In this document: positions 33,217 to 40,981 of the stretch, piece by piece
How the letters are laid out: each line of letters begins with the position of its first letter
Numbering within the stretch: position 1 is the stretch's first letter
Assembly: GCA_045538535.1 (NCBI GenBank)
Contig: JAZSRN010000064.1
Coordinates: 1 to 41,730, forward strand
Direction of reading: 5' to 3'
Source of the DNA: RUG14219 sp045538535
GTDB taxonomy: Bacteria > Cyanobacteriota > Vampirovibrionia > Gastranaerophilales > Gastranaerophilaceae
DNA: 41,730 bases
The notes under the pieces: model-generated
Databases searched by the model: none
The model's input: only the letters and a program-made list of their open reading frames with translations
Told to the model about the DNA's origin: nothing
Program-made: the position numbers and the translations under genes

Positions 33217-33957
33217 ATGGCTTCGATAAAAGATGCAGTTGAAGAATCAATATTGGATTTGAATTCTGTTGCAAAGTATTTTGTTACGGGAGGTGCAATA
33301 TATTGGAGTATGTACTTATATTTTAAAAGCCCTCAGTTTTTAACTTTAGGCTTTTGGTCAATGACAATTTTGACATTCTTTTTGTTACTCGGATTTTTAA
33401 TAAAATGTACATACAACGTACGTAATGGCAAAGATAATGTTTTGCCGTCTTGGAACTATTTTCATTTGCTATGGGCCGGAATAAAGGGGACAATTGCACT
33501 TGGGCCGGCAATTGCAATAAATAGTTGGTTATGTGCATTAACTTTAAAATTTCTACTACCGTTTTTGGCTAATTTTTCAATATCAGGCAAAGGACCTGAA
33601 ACTGTAATTATCGGCATTTGTGTTGCTATTTTTAGTTCAATTGTTATGACAAGCTTTGTTTTGTATGCAAAAAGTTTCAAAATCGCCGATGCGTATAATT
33701 TTAATGCAATATCAAAATTTAGTATAGATATTTTGATAAAAGTTTTATTCTTTATCCCACAATTAGTATTCGTGAATGCTTTAATTGTTGGGTCAGTAAC
33801 TTATTTATTCTGGGTATTTTTAGGTATTCCAAACAATTTCTGCACATATTTTTGGTGTATGTCTCTTGTATGGAATTTGGCTGTAATTGGCAATTATATG
33901 GCCCAAGTTGATTACGAAACTATTGAAACAAGTGGTAAAGAAGGCGGCATATATTAA
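33217..33957 (+). CDS. DUF4013-like integral membrane protein (246 aa)
   Basis: About five to six hydrophobic segments, at residues near 18-33, 45-65, 88-112, 127-147 and 175-202. The stretch GKDNVLPSWNYFHLLWAGIKG, followed by a later FKIADAYNFNAISKF and a final IGNYMAQVDYE, recalls DUF4013 membrane proteins, whose function is unknown. GGAGG gives a good ribosome-binding site. It is separated from hpt by 56 bp and converges on uvrB with 2 bp between stops. Confidence 0.7.
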   Translation: MASIKDAVEESILDLNSVAKYFVTGGAIYWSMYLYFKSPQFLTLGFWSMTILTFFLLLGFLIKCTYNVRNGKDNVLPSWNYFHLLWAGIKGTIALGPAIAINSWLCALTLKFLLPFLANFSISGKGPETVIIGICVAIFSSIVMTSFVLYAKSFKIADAYNFNAISKFSIDILIKVLFFIPQLVFVNALIVGSVTYLFWVFLGIPNNFCTYFWCMSLVWNLAVIGNYMAQVDYETIETSGKEGGIY

Positions 33958-33959
33958 AT

Positions 33960-35951
33960 TTAATTTTCCTTTGCCATTTCACGAAGTTTCTTAAGTTTAT
34001 CTCGAATTTCCGCTGCTCGTTCAAAATCTAAAATGCGGGCAGCTTTTTTCATGTCTTTTTCTAATTTGTCAATAAGTTTAGGCAAATCTTTCTTTTCAAT
34101 ATTCAAATCGACCATTTCTTCCGCTACAATATCTTCTAAATCCCGATAACTTGCGACAAGCGAAAGAAGATTGTTTTCAATCGGCTTTTTAATTGTTTGG
34201 GGAATTATACCGTATTTTTTGTTGTATTCCATTTGAATTTCGCGTCTACGGTTAGTTTCAGAAATTGCTCTATGCATTGACTCGGTCATATTATCGGCAT
34301 ACATAATAACTTCTCCACAAGCATTACGGGCTGCACGACCGATAGTTTGGATAAGACTTGTTTCTGAACGTAAAAAACCTTCCTTATCCGCATCCATAAT
34401 TGCAACAAGCGAAACTTCAGGTATGTCAAGACCTTCTCTCAAAAGGTTTACCCCAATAAGAACATCAAATTCACCCAATCGCAAATCTCGTAGAATTTCG
34501 ACCCTTTCTATAGATTGAATTTCGGAATGTAGGTATCGAACTTTAATACCTTCTTGCAAGAAAAAGTCGCACAAATCTTCTGCCATACGTTTTGTAAGGG
34601 TTGTAATCAATACGCGTTCATCTTTATCTGTACGTTTTTTGATTTCAAATTTTAAATCATCAATTTGTGTATCAATAGGACGTACTGAAATTTTCGGATC
34701 AACAAGTCCGGTCGGACGAATAATCTGTTCAACCAACTGTGTTGAAGTTTCTTTTTCAAAATCTCCAGGTGTTGCAGAAATATATATTTTTTGTCCAACT
34801 TTTGAGAAAAATTCTTCATTTGTAAGCGGTCTGTTATCTTTAGCACAAGGTAATCTAAAACCATAATCAACAAGTACATTTTTCCTCGAGCGGTCGCCAA
34901 AATACATACCTTTTAGCTGTGGTAACGTTACGTGAGACTCATCAACAACGGTCAAAAAATCTCCTTGAAAATAATCTAACAAAGTTGCGGGAGCTGAACC
35001 CGGCGGACGGCGCTCAATAATTCTTGAATAATTCTCAATCCCAGAACAGTAACCCATTTCTTTAATCATTTCGATATCGTATTTTACTCGTTGTTCAAGC
35101 CTTTGAGCCTCAACCAGCTTGTTGTCGTTATTTAATTCAACAAGCCTATGTTGTAATTCTTCTCTTATTAATGCAATTGTTTCATCAACATTTTCGTCAT
35201 ACGAAAGATAATGAACTGCCGGATAAATAACTACACTCGCCGGAGATTCAAGGATTTCACCGGATACATTATCAATTCGAACAATTTTTTCAATCTCATC
35301 ACCAAAAAAGTAAATTCTGGTGACAATTTTCTCATAAGCCGGCATAATTTCAACAATATCGCCTCGAACTCTAAACGTTGAACGTTCCAAAACCAAATCA
35401 TTGCGACTATATTGTACACTTACCAAATGCTTTAAAAGCGCATCTCGTTCAACTTCATCGCCAACTTTTAACTCAACTGAACCCTTAAAATAATTTTCGG
35501 GCAAACCCAAACCATATATACAACTAACCGATGCTATTATAATAACATCGTTGCGTTCATAAAGGCTTCTAGTTGTATTGTGTCTGAGCCTATCAATTTC
35601 TTCATTAATTGTCGCGGATTTTTCGATATAAGTATCCGTTCTTGGGATATAAGCTTCAGGTTGATAATAATCGTAATAACTTATAAAATATTCTACGGCA
35701 TTTTCCGGAAAAAGTTCCTTAAATTCATTATATAATTGTGCTGCAAGCGTTTTGTTGTGTGCAATTATAAGTGTAGGTTTTTGAACTTTTTCTATAACAT
35801 TTGCGATTGTAAAAGTTTTTCCGGAACCGGTAATCCCTAAAAGGGTTTGGGAATCATCACCATTATTCAAACCCGCAACCAATTTTTCTATGGCTTTAGG
35901 TTGATCTCCGGCCGGTTTGTGCTTTGAATATATTTTAAATTTTCTATTCAT
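33960..35951 (-). CDS. uvrB: Excinuclease ABC subunit B
   Basis: A full-length 663-aa UvrB. Walker A GITGSGKT at 39-46, the beta-hairpin YYDYYQPEAYIPRTD, DESHVTLPQ, GYGFRLPCA-like region, helicase motif LLREGLDIPEVSLVAIMDADK and IGRAARN, and a C-terminal UVR motif (LEKDMKKAARILDFERAAEIRD). It loads onto damaged DNA with UvrA and positions UvrC for the two incisions of nucleotide-excision repair. No uvrA or uvrC is nearby. The ATG has no Shine-Dalgarno sequence and lies 6 nt after a TATTAT -10 box, so a leaderless mRNA is expected. Confidence 0.97.
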   Translation of the reverse strand: MNRKFKIYSKHKPAGDQPKAIEKLVAGLNNGDDSQTLLGITGSGKTFTIANVIEKVQKPTLIIAHNKTLAAQLYNEFKELFPENAVEYFISYYDYYQPEAYIPRTDTYIEKSATINEEIDRLRHNTTRSLYERNDVIIIASVSCIYGLGLPENYFKGSVELKVGDEVERDALLKHLVSVQYSRNDLVLERSTFRVRGDIVEIMPAYEKIVTRIYFFGDEIEKIVRIDNVSGEILESPASVVIYPAVHYLSYDENVDETIALIREELQHRLVELNNDNKLVEAQRLEQRVKYDIEMIKEMGYCSGIENYSRIIERRPPGSAPATLLDYFQGDFLTVVDESHVTLPQLKGMYFGDRSRKNVLVDYGFRLPCAKDNRPLTNEEFFSKVGQKIYISATPGDFEKETSTQLVEQIIRPTGLVDPKISVRPIDTQIDDLKFEIKKRTDKDERVLITTLTKRMAEDLCDFFLQEGIKVRYLHSEIQSIERVEILRDLRLGEFDVLIGVNLLREGLDIPEVSLVAIMDADKEGFLRSETSLIQTIGRAARNACGEVIMYADNMTESMHRAISETNRRREIQMEYNKKYGIIPQTIKKPIENNLLSLVASYRDLEDIVAEEMVDLNIEKKDLPKLIDKLEKDMKKAARILDFERAAEIRDKLKKLREMAKEN

Positions 35952-35957
35952 AATATA

Positions 35958-35986
35958 ATAATACTCTAATTTGTAAATTTTTTCAA
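35958..35986 (-). promoter_or_regulatory. Leaderless-type promoter of uvrB
   Basis: Minus strand: TTGAAA (35986-35981), 17-nt spacer, TATTAT (35963-35958), then 6 nt to the ATG. No LexA-type CTG/CAG or GAAC/GTTC palindrome was noticed. Confidence 0.65.
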
Positions 35987-36041
35987 AAAATTAGCAAAAA
36001 TAATTTTTAGAACATTTTTAAAAAATAACCGGAAAAATGTC

Positions 36042-37022
36042 ATGACAACAATTAACACAAATTCACCCCCACAGACAAATATTCAAAAACAAGACAAATA
36101 TAAGGACCCTCTTAATTCTTGGAACATTAAATGGATGAGTTATTCCGATGAATTCGGAACAGCCATAAGTGAAATTGCACCAAAATTGGGGGCTGCCCTA
36201 TGGGTTCCGTCGTTTATGTATTTGGGGGCAGATATTTATGACAAATATAAGAATGATAAAAATTCATATAATCCAAGTAAAAGAAGAGCTGTAGAAAGGT
36301 CAATTTATCAAGGAATTTCCAATCTTGTGGCGTTGCCAGCTTTGATTTCTTTAGGGCAAAGAATAGTGCCTCCTTTGGGTAAACTTTATGATAAAGGGCT
36401 ATCAATAACAGATAAGGACGCAGTATTCAAACTTATAAATCAAGTTATGGCGCAAGGTGTCAATAATGAACTTGATAACAAGGAGAGTTTTACTCAACTT
36501 ATCAAAACTACTTTAGAAAACAAAATTACAAGCCAAAAAACAGAATTGAAACACGATGGCTTTTTCAAAAAATTGTACAAAACGATTAATTATAAATATT
36601 CATTGGCAAAGGCTGATAAATCAAAAATCATGAAATTTGCACAACAACACGCCGAAGAACTCTTTGAAATAAAAGAAGCCCTAAAATCGGGTAAACATTC
36701 GAAAAATATACCTTTTGCAGTCAAAAAAACATATCTCACAACTCTAAATACAATGAAAGATATGCACGGTTTTGATTTTTCAAATAATGCGCTTCGCTCT
36801 GCTCTAATCGAAGTTGGCAAAAATAGGATTTTTACAAACAAACTTCTCAAAACTGCCGGTGGTTTTGCATCACTTTTCCTATTTGGCCCGACAGTCTCGA
36901 AATTTGTAGAAAAGAAATTGGTCGGTGAATATCTGGATTCCGGTATAAATTATGCGTATGAAAATCTTCATACGTCAAAAATTAAAACAATATTCAACGA
37001 AATGAAATCTAAATCTGTGTAA
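36042..37022 (+). CDS. Hypothetical protein (326 aa)
   Basis: No family recognised. The N-terminal 35 residues are polar. Residues about 45-70 (IAPKLGAALWVPSFMYLGADIYDKY) and 85-105 are hydrophobic, and a further hydrophobic stretch lies near 273-290 (AGGFASLFLFGPTVSKF). Between them is a basic, helical region. It may be membrane-associated. The ribosome-binding site is weak (GGAAA). Its 3' end overlaps the convergent CpaF-like gene by 14 bp. Style and hydrophobic pattern are reminiscent of the 207-aa protein at 10497-11120, but I cannot show homology. Confidence 0.65.
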   Translation: MTTINTNSPPQTNIQKQDKYKDPLNSWNIKWMSYSDEFGTAISEIAPKLGAALWVPSFMYLGADIYDKYKNDKNSYNPSKRRAVERSIYQGISNLVALPALISLGQRIVPPLGKLYDKGLSITDKDAVFKLINQVMAQGVNNELDNKESFTQLIKTTLENKITSQKTELKHDGFFKKLYKTINYKYSLAKADKSKIMKFAQQHAEELFEIKEALKSGKHSKNIPFAVKKTYLTTLNTMKDMHGFDFSNNALRSALIEVGKNRIFTNKLLKTAGGFASLFLFGPTVSKFVEKKLVGEYLDSGINYAYENLHTSKIKTIFNEMKSKSV

Positions 37023-38304
37023 ATCTTGCTCTAATAGAAGAATTATCTGCCTTAAGTTCGTTTAATTCTTCAGCTTTAATTATTAAATTCGCGTTAACAT
37101 TATAAATATCTCGCAAACATTGCGCTGCGGTTTTGGCCATAGAAACTTCAGTTACCGTAGAAATTCTGCAACCAAATTCATCATTTTTTTCTAAGGTAAT
37201 TATATAATCAATAGAATTTAAAAATGTTGTTTTGGCAAGTTTTTCAGAATAACCTAATTCCTGTAATAATCCTACAGATTTATTCAAAACGTGTTCCGGA
37301 TTAAGCGCCGGCAAAACTATAATATTACCTCTTGATGACATCGCATAATCTATAATTTGCGCAATAAAAGTCGGTATTTTAGTATCAGCAACAATATATT
37401 CCGGCATAATTTTGGAAACCGCAGTTAATAATATTCTAAAATCGTTATCATTTTCTACATTTTTCAATGAAAACTTTGAAAATTTTTCGTTTTCAGAACA
37501 AAATTCGGCAAAATCTTCAATTACTGCAACTCTTGAATTATTTAATGACGCATTTAAAATATTGTCTGTAAGATAAGTTTTGCCGCAGCCTTGCGTTCCT
37601 GTAATAATAATGTTTTTACGCCCTTGCACAAGCATCATTAAAAATTCGGCAATATCTTTTGGCATAAATTTTGAATGAATTAATTCGCCATAACTGAGTT
37701 TTTGTGGTTGTTTTCTAATAGTTATCGAAACACCATTTGTACAAATTGGATATTTTATAACGGTAATAAAATATCCATCAATCGAAGAATTAATAACCGG
37801 ATTATTTATCTCCGATGGGTTTAGGGAACGATAAATATTTTTTAGTAAAAAAGTTATTTGTTTATCATTTAATTTTGTATCTGCACTAAGTATTTTGCCG
37901 GATATTTCAATCAAAACATTATGGCCACTTATCAAAACCGCAGAAATATTGTCTTGTTGTAACAAATAGTTTAATTTGCCAAAGCCGAAAATTGATTTAA
38001 ACAATTCTTCGGTAATTTTTTCTCTATCTTTTTCGCTAAAGGTAAATTCCGGATAATTTTGGATTTTGTTATCAAAGAAATTTTCTACTAATTCTTTTTG
38101 CTTTTCTTTGGTATATTCAAACCAAACCGGAATGTTTTCAATTTTCTCCAATAACGAATTTTGCAATTCTGCAACAATATCTTTGCTAAAATTCGCATTC
38201 GCCGTCTGAGGTGAAAATTTTACGATTTCAACCGTATCTTCATATTTTTCATACGTTCTCAATTTAGCCAAATCAAATTTTTTAAATCTATCACCTACTG
38301 CCAA
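37009..38304 (-). CDS. CpaF/TadA-like secretion ATPase with altered active site
   Basis: A 431-aa type II/IV secretion NTPase of the CpaF kind: NGVSITIRK, Walker A GTQGCGKT (236-243) and the Asp-box-like VIEDFAEF (261-268). The Walker B segment, normally RIIVGEVRG, reads YIVADTKIP, with Asp (D307) where the catalytic Glu is expected. The usual His box (TTIHANSP) reads VLPALNP, lacking the His. Hydrolysis may therefore be slow or lost. CpaF ATPases power tad/Flp pilus assembly, but no tad membrane or pilin genes flank it. It follows the CpaE-like gene after 12 bp, so both are one operon. Confidence 0.82.
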   Translation of the reverse strand: MAVGDRFKKFDLAKLRTYEKYEDTVEIVKFSPQTANANFSKDIVAELQNSLLEKIENIPVWFEYTKEKQKELVENFFDNKIQNYPEFTFSEKDREKITEELFKSIFGFGKLNYLLQQDNISAVLISGHNVLIEISGKILSADTKLNDKQITFLLKNIYRSLNPSEINNPVINSSIDGYFITVIKYPICTNGVSITIRKQPQKLSYGELIHSKFMPKDIAEFLMMLVQGRKNIIITGTQGCGKTYLTDNILNASLNNSRVAVIEDFAEFCSENEKFSKFSLKNVENDNDFRILLTAVSKIMPEYIVADTKIPTFIAQIIDYAMSSRGNIIVLPALNPEHVLNKSVGLLQELGYSEKLAKTTFLNSIDYIITLEKNDEFGCRISTVTEVSMAKTAAQCLRDIYNVNANLIIKAEELNELKADNSSIRARFTQI

Positions 38305-38316
38305 TTTTTTTCTCCA

Positions 38317-39459
38317 TTAAAAATCTTTTTTGTAAATACTGTCCGATATCAATATTGACAAATCTTTGTAACTTCTTGCAACATTTGAATCCCTATTTAC
38401 TTCTGCAACCGGAACCCCTAAATTTATTGCAGACATCATCGTAAAATAATTGTTTGGGATTTTCCAAAAAACTTTTTTCTTTAATAATTTTTCAACATCT
38501 TCTACTTTTATATCTTCCGATTCCATATAACGATTTACAAGAATTTTTATTTTATTATTGTCAAAACCTTCGCTTTCAAACAATTCTAAACAACGTTGAC
38601 AATTTCTTAATGCCGGAAGATTCATAGTTGCAAGCAATAAAACTAAATCAGACAAAGCTAAAGCCTTCATTGTCTTGCCTCCAAAACCCGAAGTTGTGTC
38701 GATTACAATATAAGAAAAAGATGTTTTTAAAACTTCCAACAATTTTTCAATATTTTTTTCAGAGACATAATCCGCTTGTTTAAAGTAAGGTGGATCTGCC
38801 AAGATATAAAGACTTGTATCTTTATATTTTTCCAACGTATTTAAGAGAAAATCCTTTTTTATTCCGTCAATATTTTTTAACATATACGAAATATTAAACG
38901 ATGGTTTCAAATCCCAAAAAGTTGTTACGTCACCTAATTGAAAATTCAAATCAACAAGTACAACATTTTCTCTGGTATTTTTAGCTAATTCTAATGCCAA
39001 ATTCATGGCAATCGAAGTTTTGCCTACTCCACCTTTGTTTGAAAAAACAGATATCACTTTACATTTATCTTTTTTATTTTTCTCGCCTAAAATTTCAGCT
39101 TTGATATCCTCAAGTGCATTCGTGAATTTTTCCTTAATAATAGGAAAACGCAAAATTTCTAATGCACCTTCGCGCATAGCTTTTATAACAAGTTCTGTAT
39201 TATAATATTGTGTAAATGCCAAAATTCTACAGTTAGGATTTTTTTCTGCAACTCTTTTTATAAAATCGATTGAAAAATCTTCATCTTCTTCAATTTCGAT
39301 AAGCAAAAGAGATTTTTGCAACTCGGCTACTGCGTTAAAAGCTTTTTCAAAATCATCGGTTGCTGCAAGAAATTTGAATGCCGAATTCTCTTGAATATAC
39401 AATTCCAAGAGGCTTTGAGTGTTTTTATCTTTAACTAAAGCTATAACCGGTATGTTCAT
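38317..39459 (-). CDS. CpaE-like MinD/ParA-type ATPase (380 aa)
   Basis: Residues 1 to about 120 form a receiver-like domain without a clear phosphoacceptor Asp (LLLIEIEED at the expected place). Residues 133-375 are a MinD/ParA-type ATPase: deviant Walker A KGGVGKT (142-148), VLVDLNFQLGDVTTFWDL, VIDTTSG, and ILVNRY. This layout is that of CpaE, which localises pilus assembly to a cell pole in tad systems. The next gene is the CpaF-like ATPase. A 22-bp palindrome lies in the upstream intergenic region. Confidence 0.87.
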   Translation of the reverse strand: MNIPVIALVKDKNTQSLLELYIQENSAFKFLAATDDFEKAFNAVAELQKSLLLIEIEEDEDFSIDFIKRVAEKNPNCRILAFTQYYNTELVIKAMREGALEILRFPIIKEKFTNALEDIKAEILGEKNKKDKCKVISVFSNKGGVGKTSIAMNLALELAKNTRENVVLVDLNFQLGDVTTFWDLKPSFNISYMLKNIDGIKKDFLLNTLEKYKDTSLYILADPPYFKQADYVSEKNIEKLLEVLKTSFSYIVIDTTSGFGGKTMKALALSDLVLLLATMNLPALRNCQRCLELFESEGFDNNKIKILVNRYMESEDIKVEDVEKLLKKKVFWKIPNNYFTMMSAINLGVPVAEVNRDSNVARSYKDLSILISDSIYKKDF

Positions 39460-39493
39460 AAATAAATCTTTCCTATCGAAATTATAATATCAT

Positions 39494-39515
39494 ATATTGT
39501 TAAATTTAACAATAT
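39494..39515. promoter_or_regulatory. 22-bp perfect palindrome between divergent genes
   Basis: ATATTGTTAAA and its exact complement lie 34 bp upstream of the CpaE-like start and 61 bp before the secreted-protein start. Two-fold symmetry of this length in a divergent promoter region suggests an operator for a dimeric regulator, though AT-rich palindromes can arise by chance. Confidence 0.45.
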
Positions 39516-39523
39516 TGTAATAC

Positions 39524-39551
39524 TTGCATTTTATGAAAAATTTGTTAGAAT
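39524..39551 (+). promoter_or_regulatory. Promoter for the secreted protein gene
   Basis: TTGCAT (39524-39529), 16-nt spacer, TAGAAT (39546-39551), followed by AGGGAG and the ATG at 39577. Confidence 0.55.
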
Positions 39552-39576
39552 TAATGTCAATAGGGAGAATAATTTT

Positions 39577-40260
39577 ATGAAAAACAAAATATTGGTTATA
39601 TTAATGGCGTTATTATTTGCAAGTTCATCGGTTTTAGCCGCTCCGTTTAGCGCAAAAGCAAAAACTAAAAGAATACCGGCAGGAACAAAATTTTCGCTGC
39701 AAATGATATCTCCTGTATCAACTCTAAATTCCCAAGGCAAAGATTTTTCTGCCATTTTAATTACGGAACAAACAACTGATAGTGATGTAATTTTACCAAT
39801 GGGTTCATTGGTACGCGGAAATATCAAATTGATAAGACCGGCAAAAAGATTTTCTCGTGGTGCCGTTTTGTATTTGGATTTTGACCATGTTGTTACTCCA
39901 AATGGACGTCAACTTCCGTTGTCATTATCGCTTGCGGCAAGAAGTGATATGTCCCTAGATGGTGGCCTTGTTAATAACGAAAAATACTCAGACGCATTGG
40001 CACAAAACTGGGAACAGACAAAAGACATTGCCTCAAGTGCAACAAAATGGGGTAATGATATTGCAGAAGATTTTGCCGGCGGATATTTAAGAATTCTTAC
40101 GGTTCCTATTGCAGCTATCGGTGGTGGTATCGGAGGTGGCGCATACTATATTGGTGACAGTATTGCTGATATGTTTAAAAAAGGTGAAGAATACAACCTT
40201 GAAAAAGGACAAGTTATTGACGTTATTTTAACTCAACCTATTGACGTTCCGGTTTTGTAA
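39577..40260 (+). CDS. Secreted hypothetical protein with VirB10/TrbI-like segment (227 aa)
   Basis: A signal peptide (residues 1-21, ending SVLA) is followed by a domain with IPAGTKFSLQMISPVST, ILPMGSLVRGNIKLI and LYLDFDHVVTPNGRQLPL. This order (AGTxF...LxSxV...PxGSxxxGxI...LxxxFxxxxxPxG) resembles the beta-barrel of VirB10/TrbI-type proteins, but no secretion genes flank it and the resemblance is only by eye. A Gly-rich hydrophobic segment (IAAIGGGIGGGAYYIG, about 183-200) is membrane-like. It is probably periplasmic or envelope-associated. A good AGGGAG ribosome-binding site precedes it. Confidence 0.65.
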   Translation: MKNKILVILMALLFASSSVLAAPFSAKAKTKRIPAGTKFSLQMISPVSTLNSQGKDFSAILITEQTTDSDVILPMGSLVRGNIKLIRPAKRFSRGAVLYLDFDHVVTPNGRQLPLSLSLAARSDMSLDGGLVNNEKYSDALAQNWEQTKDIASSATKWGNDIAEDFAGGYLRILTVPIAAIGGGIGGGAYYIGDSIADMFKKGEEYNLEKGQVIDVILTQPIDVPVL

Positions 40261-40285
40261 TTTTAAAAAATAAACAAAGGATATT

Positions 40286-40687
40286 ATGAAAAAAAACACT
40301 TTAGATATTACCGCATTAATAAATTCTACAGATAGACTTGGAGAAGTTATTAAGAGATTTCAATCCAACAAAAATGATGATGCAATTAGAGATTCTGTTA
40401 TTCAACGTTTTGAGTTTACTTATTCGATAACATTGAAAACTTTGCGCAAATATTTTTTAGAAAAAGCATTTGTTGTTGAAGATGTAAATCAAATGACTTT
40501 TAATGATATGGTTCGTACCGCATCCCAAATGAATTTGCTAAAATCAGATTTGGAAAAATGGACACTCTATAGAGAAATGCGAAATATTACATCGCATACG
40601 TATGATGAAAATATTGCCCAAAAAGTTGTAGGTATTGTTCCTGAATTTTATGAAGAGATACTATTTTTGATTAACGGATTAAAATGA
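40286..40687 (+). CDS. HEPN-domain toxin / nucleotidyltransferase-binding protein
   Basis: A 133-aa all-helical protein of the HI0074/HepT type. The motif RNITSHTY fits R-x4-H-x-Y exactly (R99, H104, Y106): Arg and His form the RNase site of HEPN toxins, and the Tyr is the residue AMPylated by MntA in studied HepT/MntA systems. It therefore probably acts as an RNase toxin neutralised by the adjacent nucleotidyltransferase. AAAGGA precedes the ATG. Its stop overlaps the partner gene by 4 bp. Confidence 0.88.
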   Translation: MKKNTLDITALINSTDRLGEVIKRFQSNKNDDAIRDSVIQRFEFTYSITLKTLRKYFLEKAFVVEDVNQMTFNDMVRTASQMNLLKSDLEKWTLYREMRNITSHTYDENIAQKVVGIVPEFYEEILFLINGLK

Positions 40688-40974
40688 TAGATTTAGAATA
40701 TAAACATATAGAATTTATCAAACAACTTATCGGCAGCATATTACCTAATGCTGAAATATTTATATACGGTTCAAGAGTTCAAGAGTTAGCATATAAATAC
40801 TCCGATGTAGATATTGCAATAAATAATTTTTCGGAAATCCCATTTGAAGATTTACTCAAAATTAAGGCTAAATTTCGAGAGTCAACTTTCCCTTACAAAG
40901 TTGATATCGTTGACTTGAAAAGTCTAAAACCCAATTTTTTAGAATTGATACAAAAAGATTTAACTAAAATATAG
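40684..40974 (+). CDS. MNT-type nucleotidyltransferase antitoxin
   Basis: A 96-aa minimal nucleotidyltransferase with the family motif G-S-x10-D-x-D: GSR at 29-31 and DVD at 41-43 (IFIYGSRVQELAYKYSDVDI). A third acidic residue lies in KVDIVDL. In HepT/MntA-type (type VII) systems this enzyme AMPylates the HEPN toxin and inactivates it. The 4-bp overlap with the toxin gene, toxin first, matches many such pairs. Confidence 0.88.
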   Translation: MIDLEYKHIEFIKQLIGSILPNAEIFIYGSRVQELAYKYSDVDIAINNFSEIPFEDLLKIKAKFRESTFPYKVDIVDLKSLKPNFLELIQKDLTKI

Positions 40975-40981
40975 CAAACTT

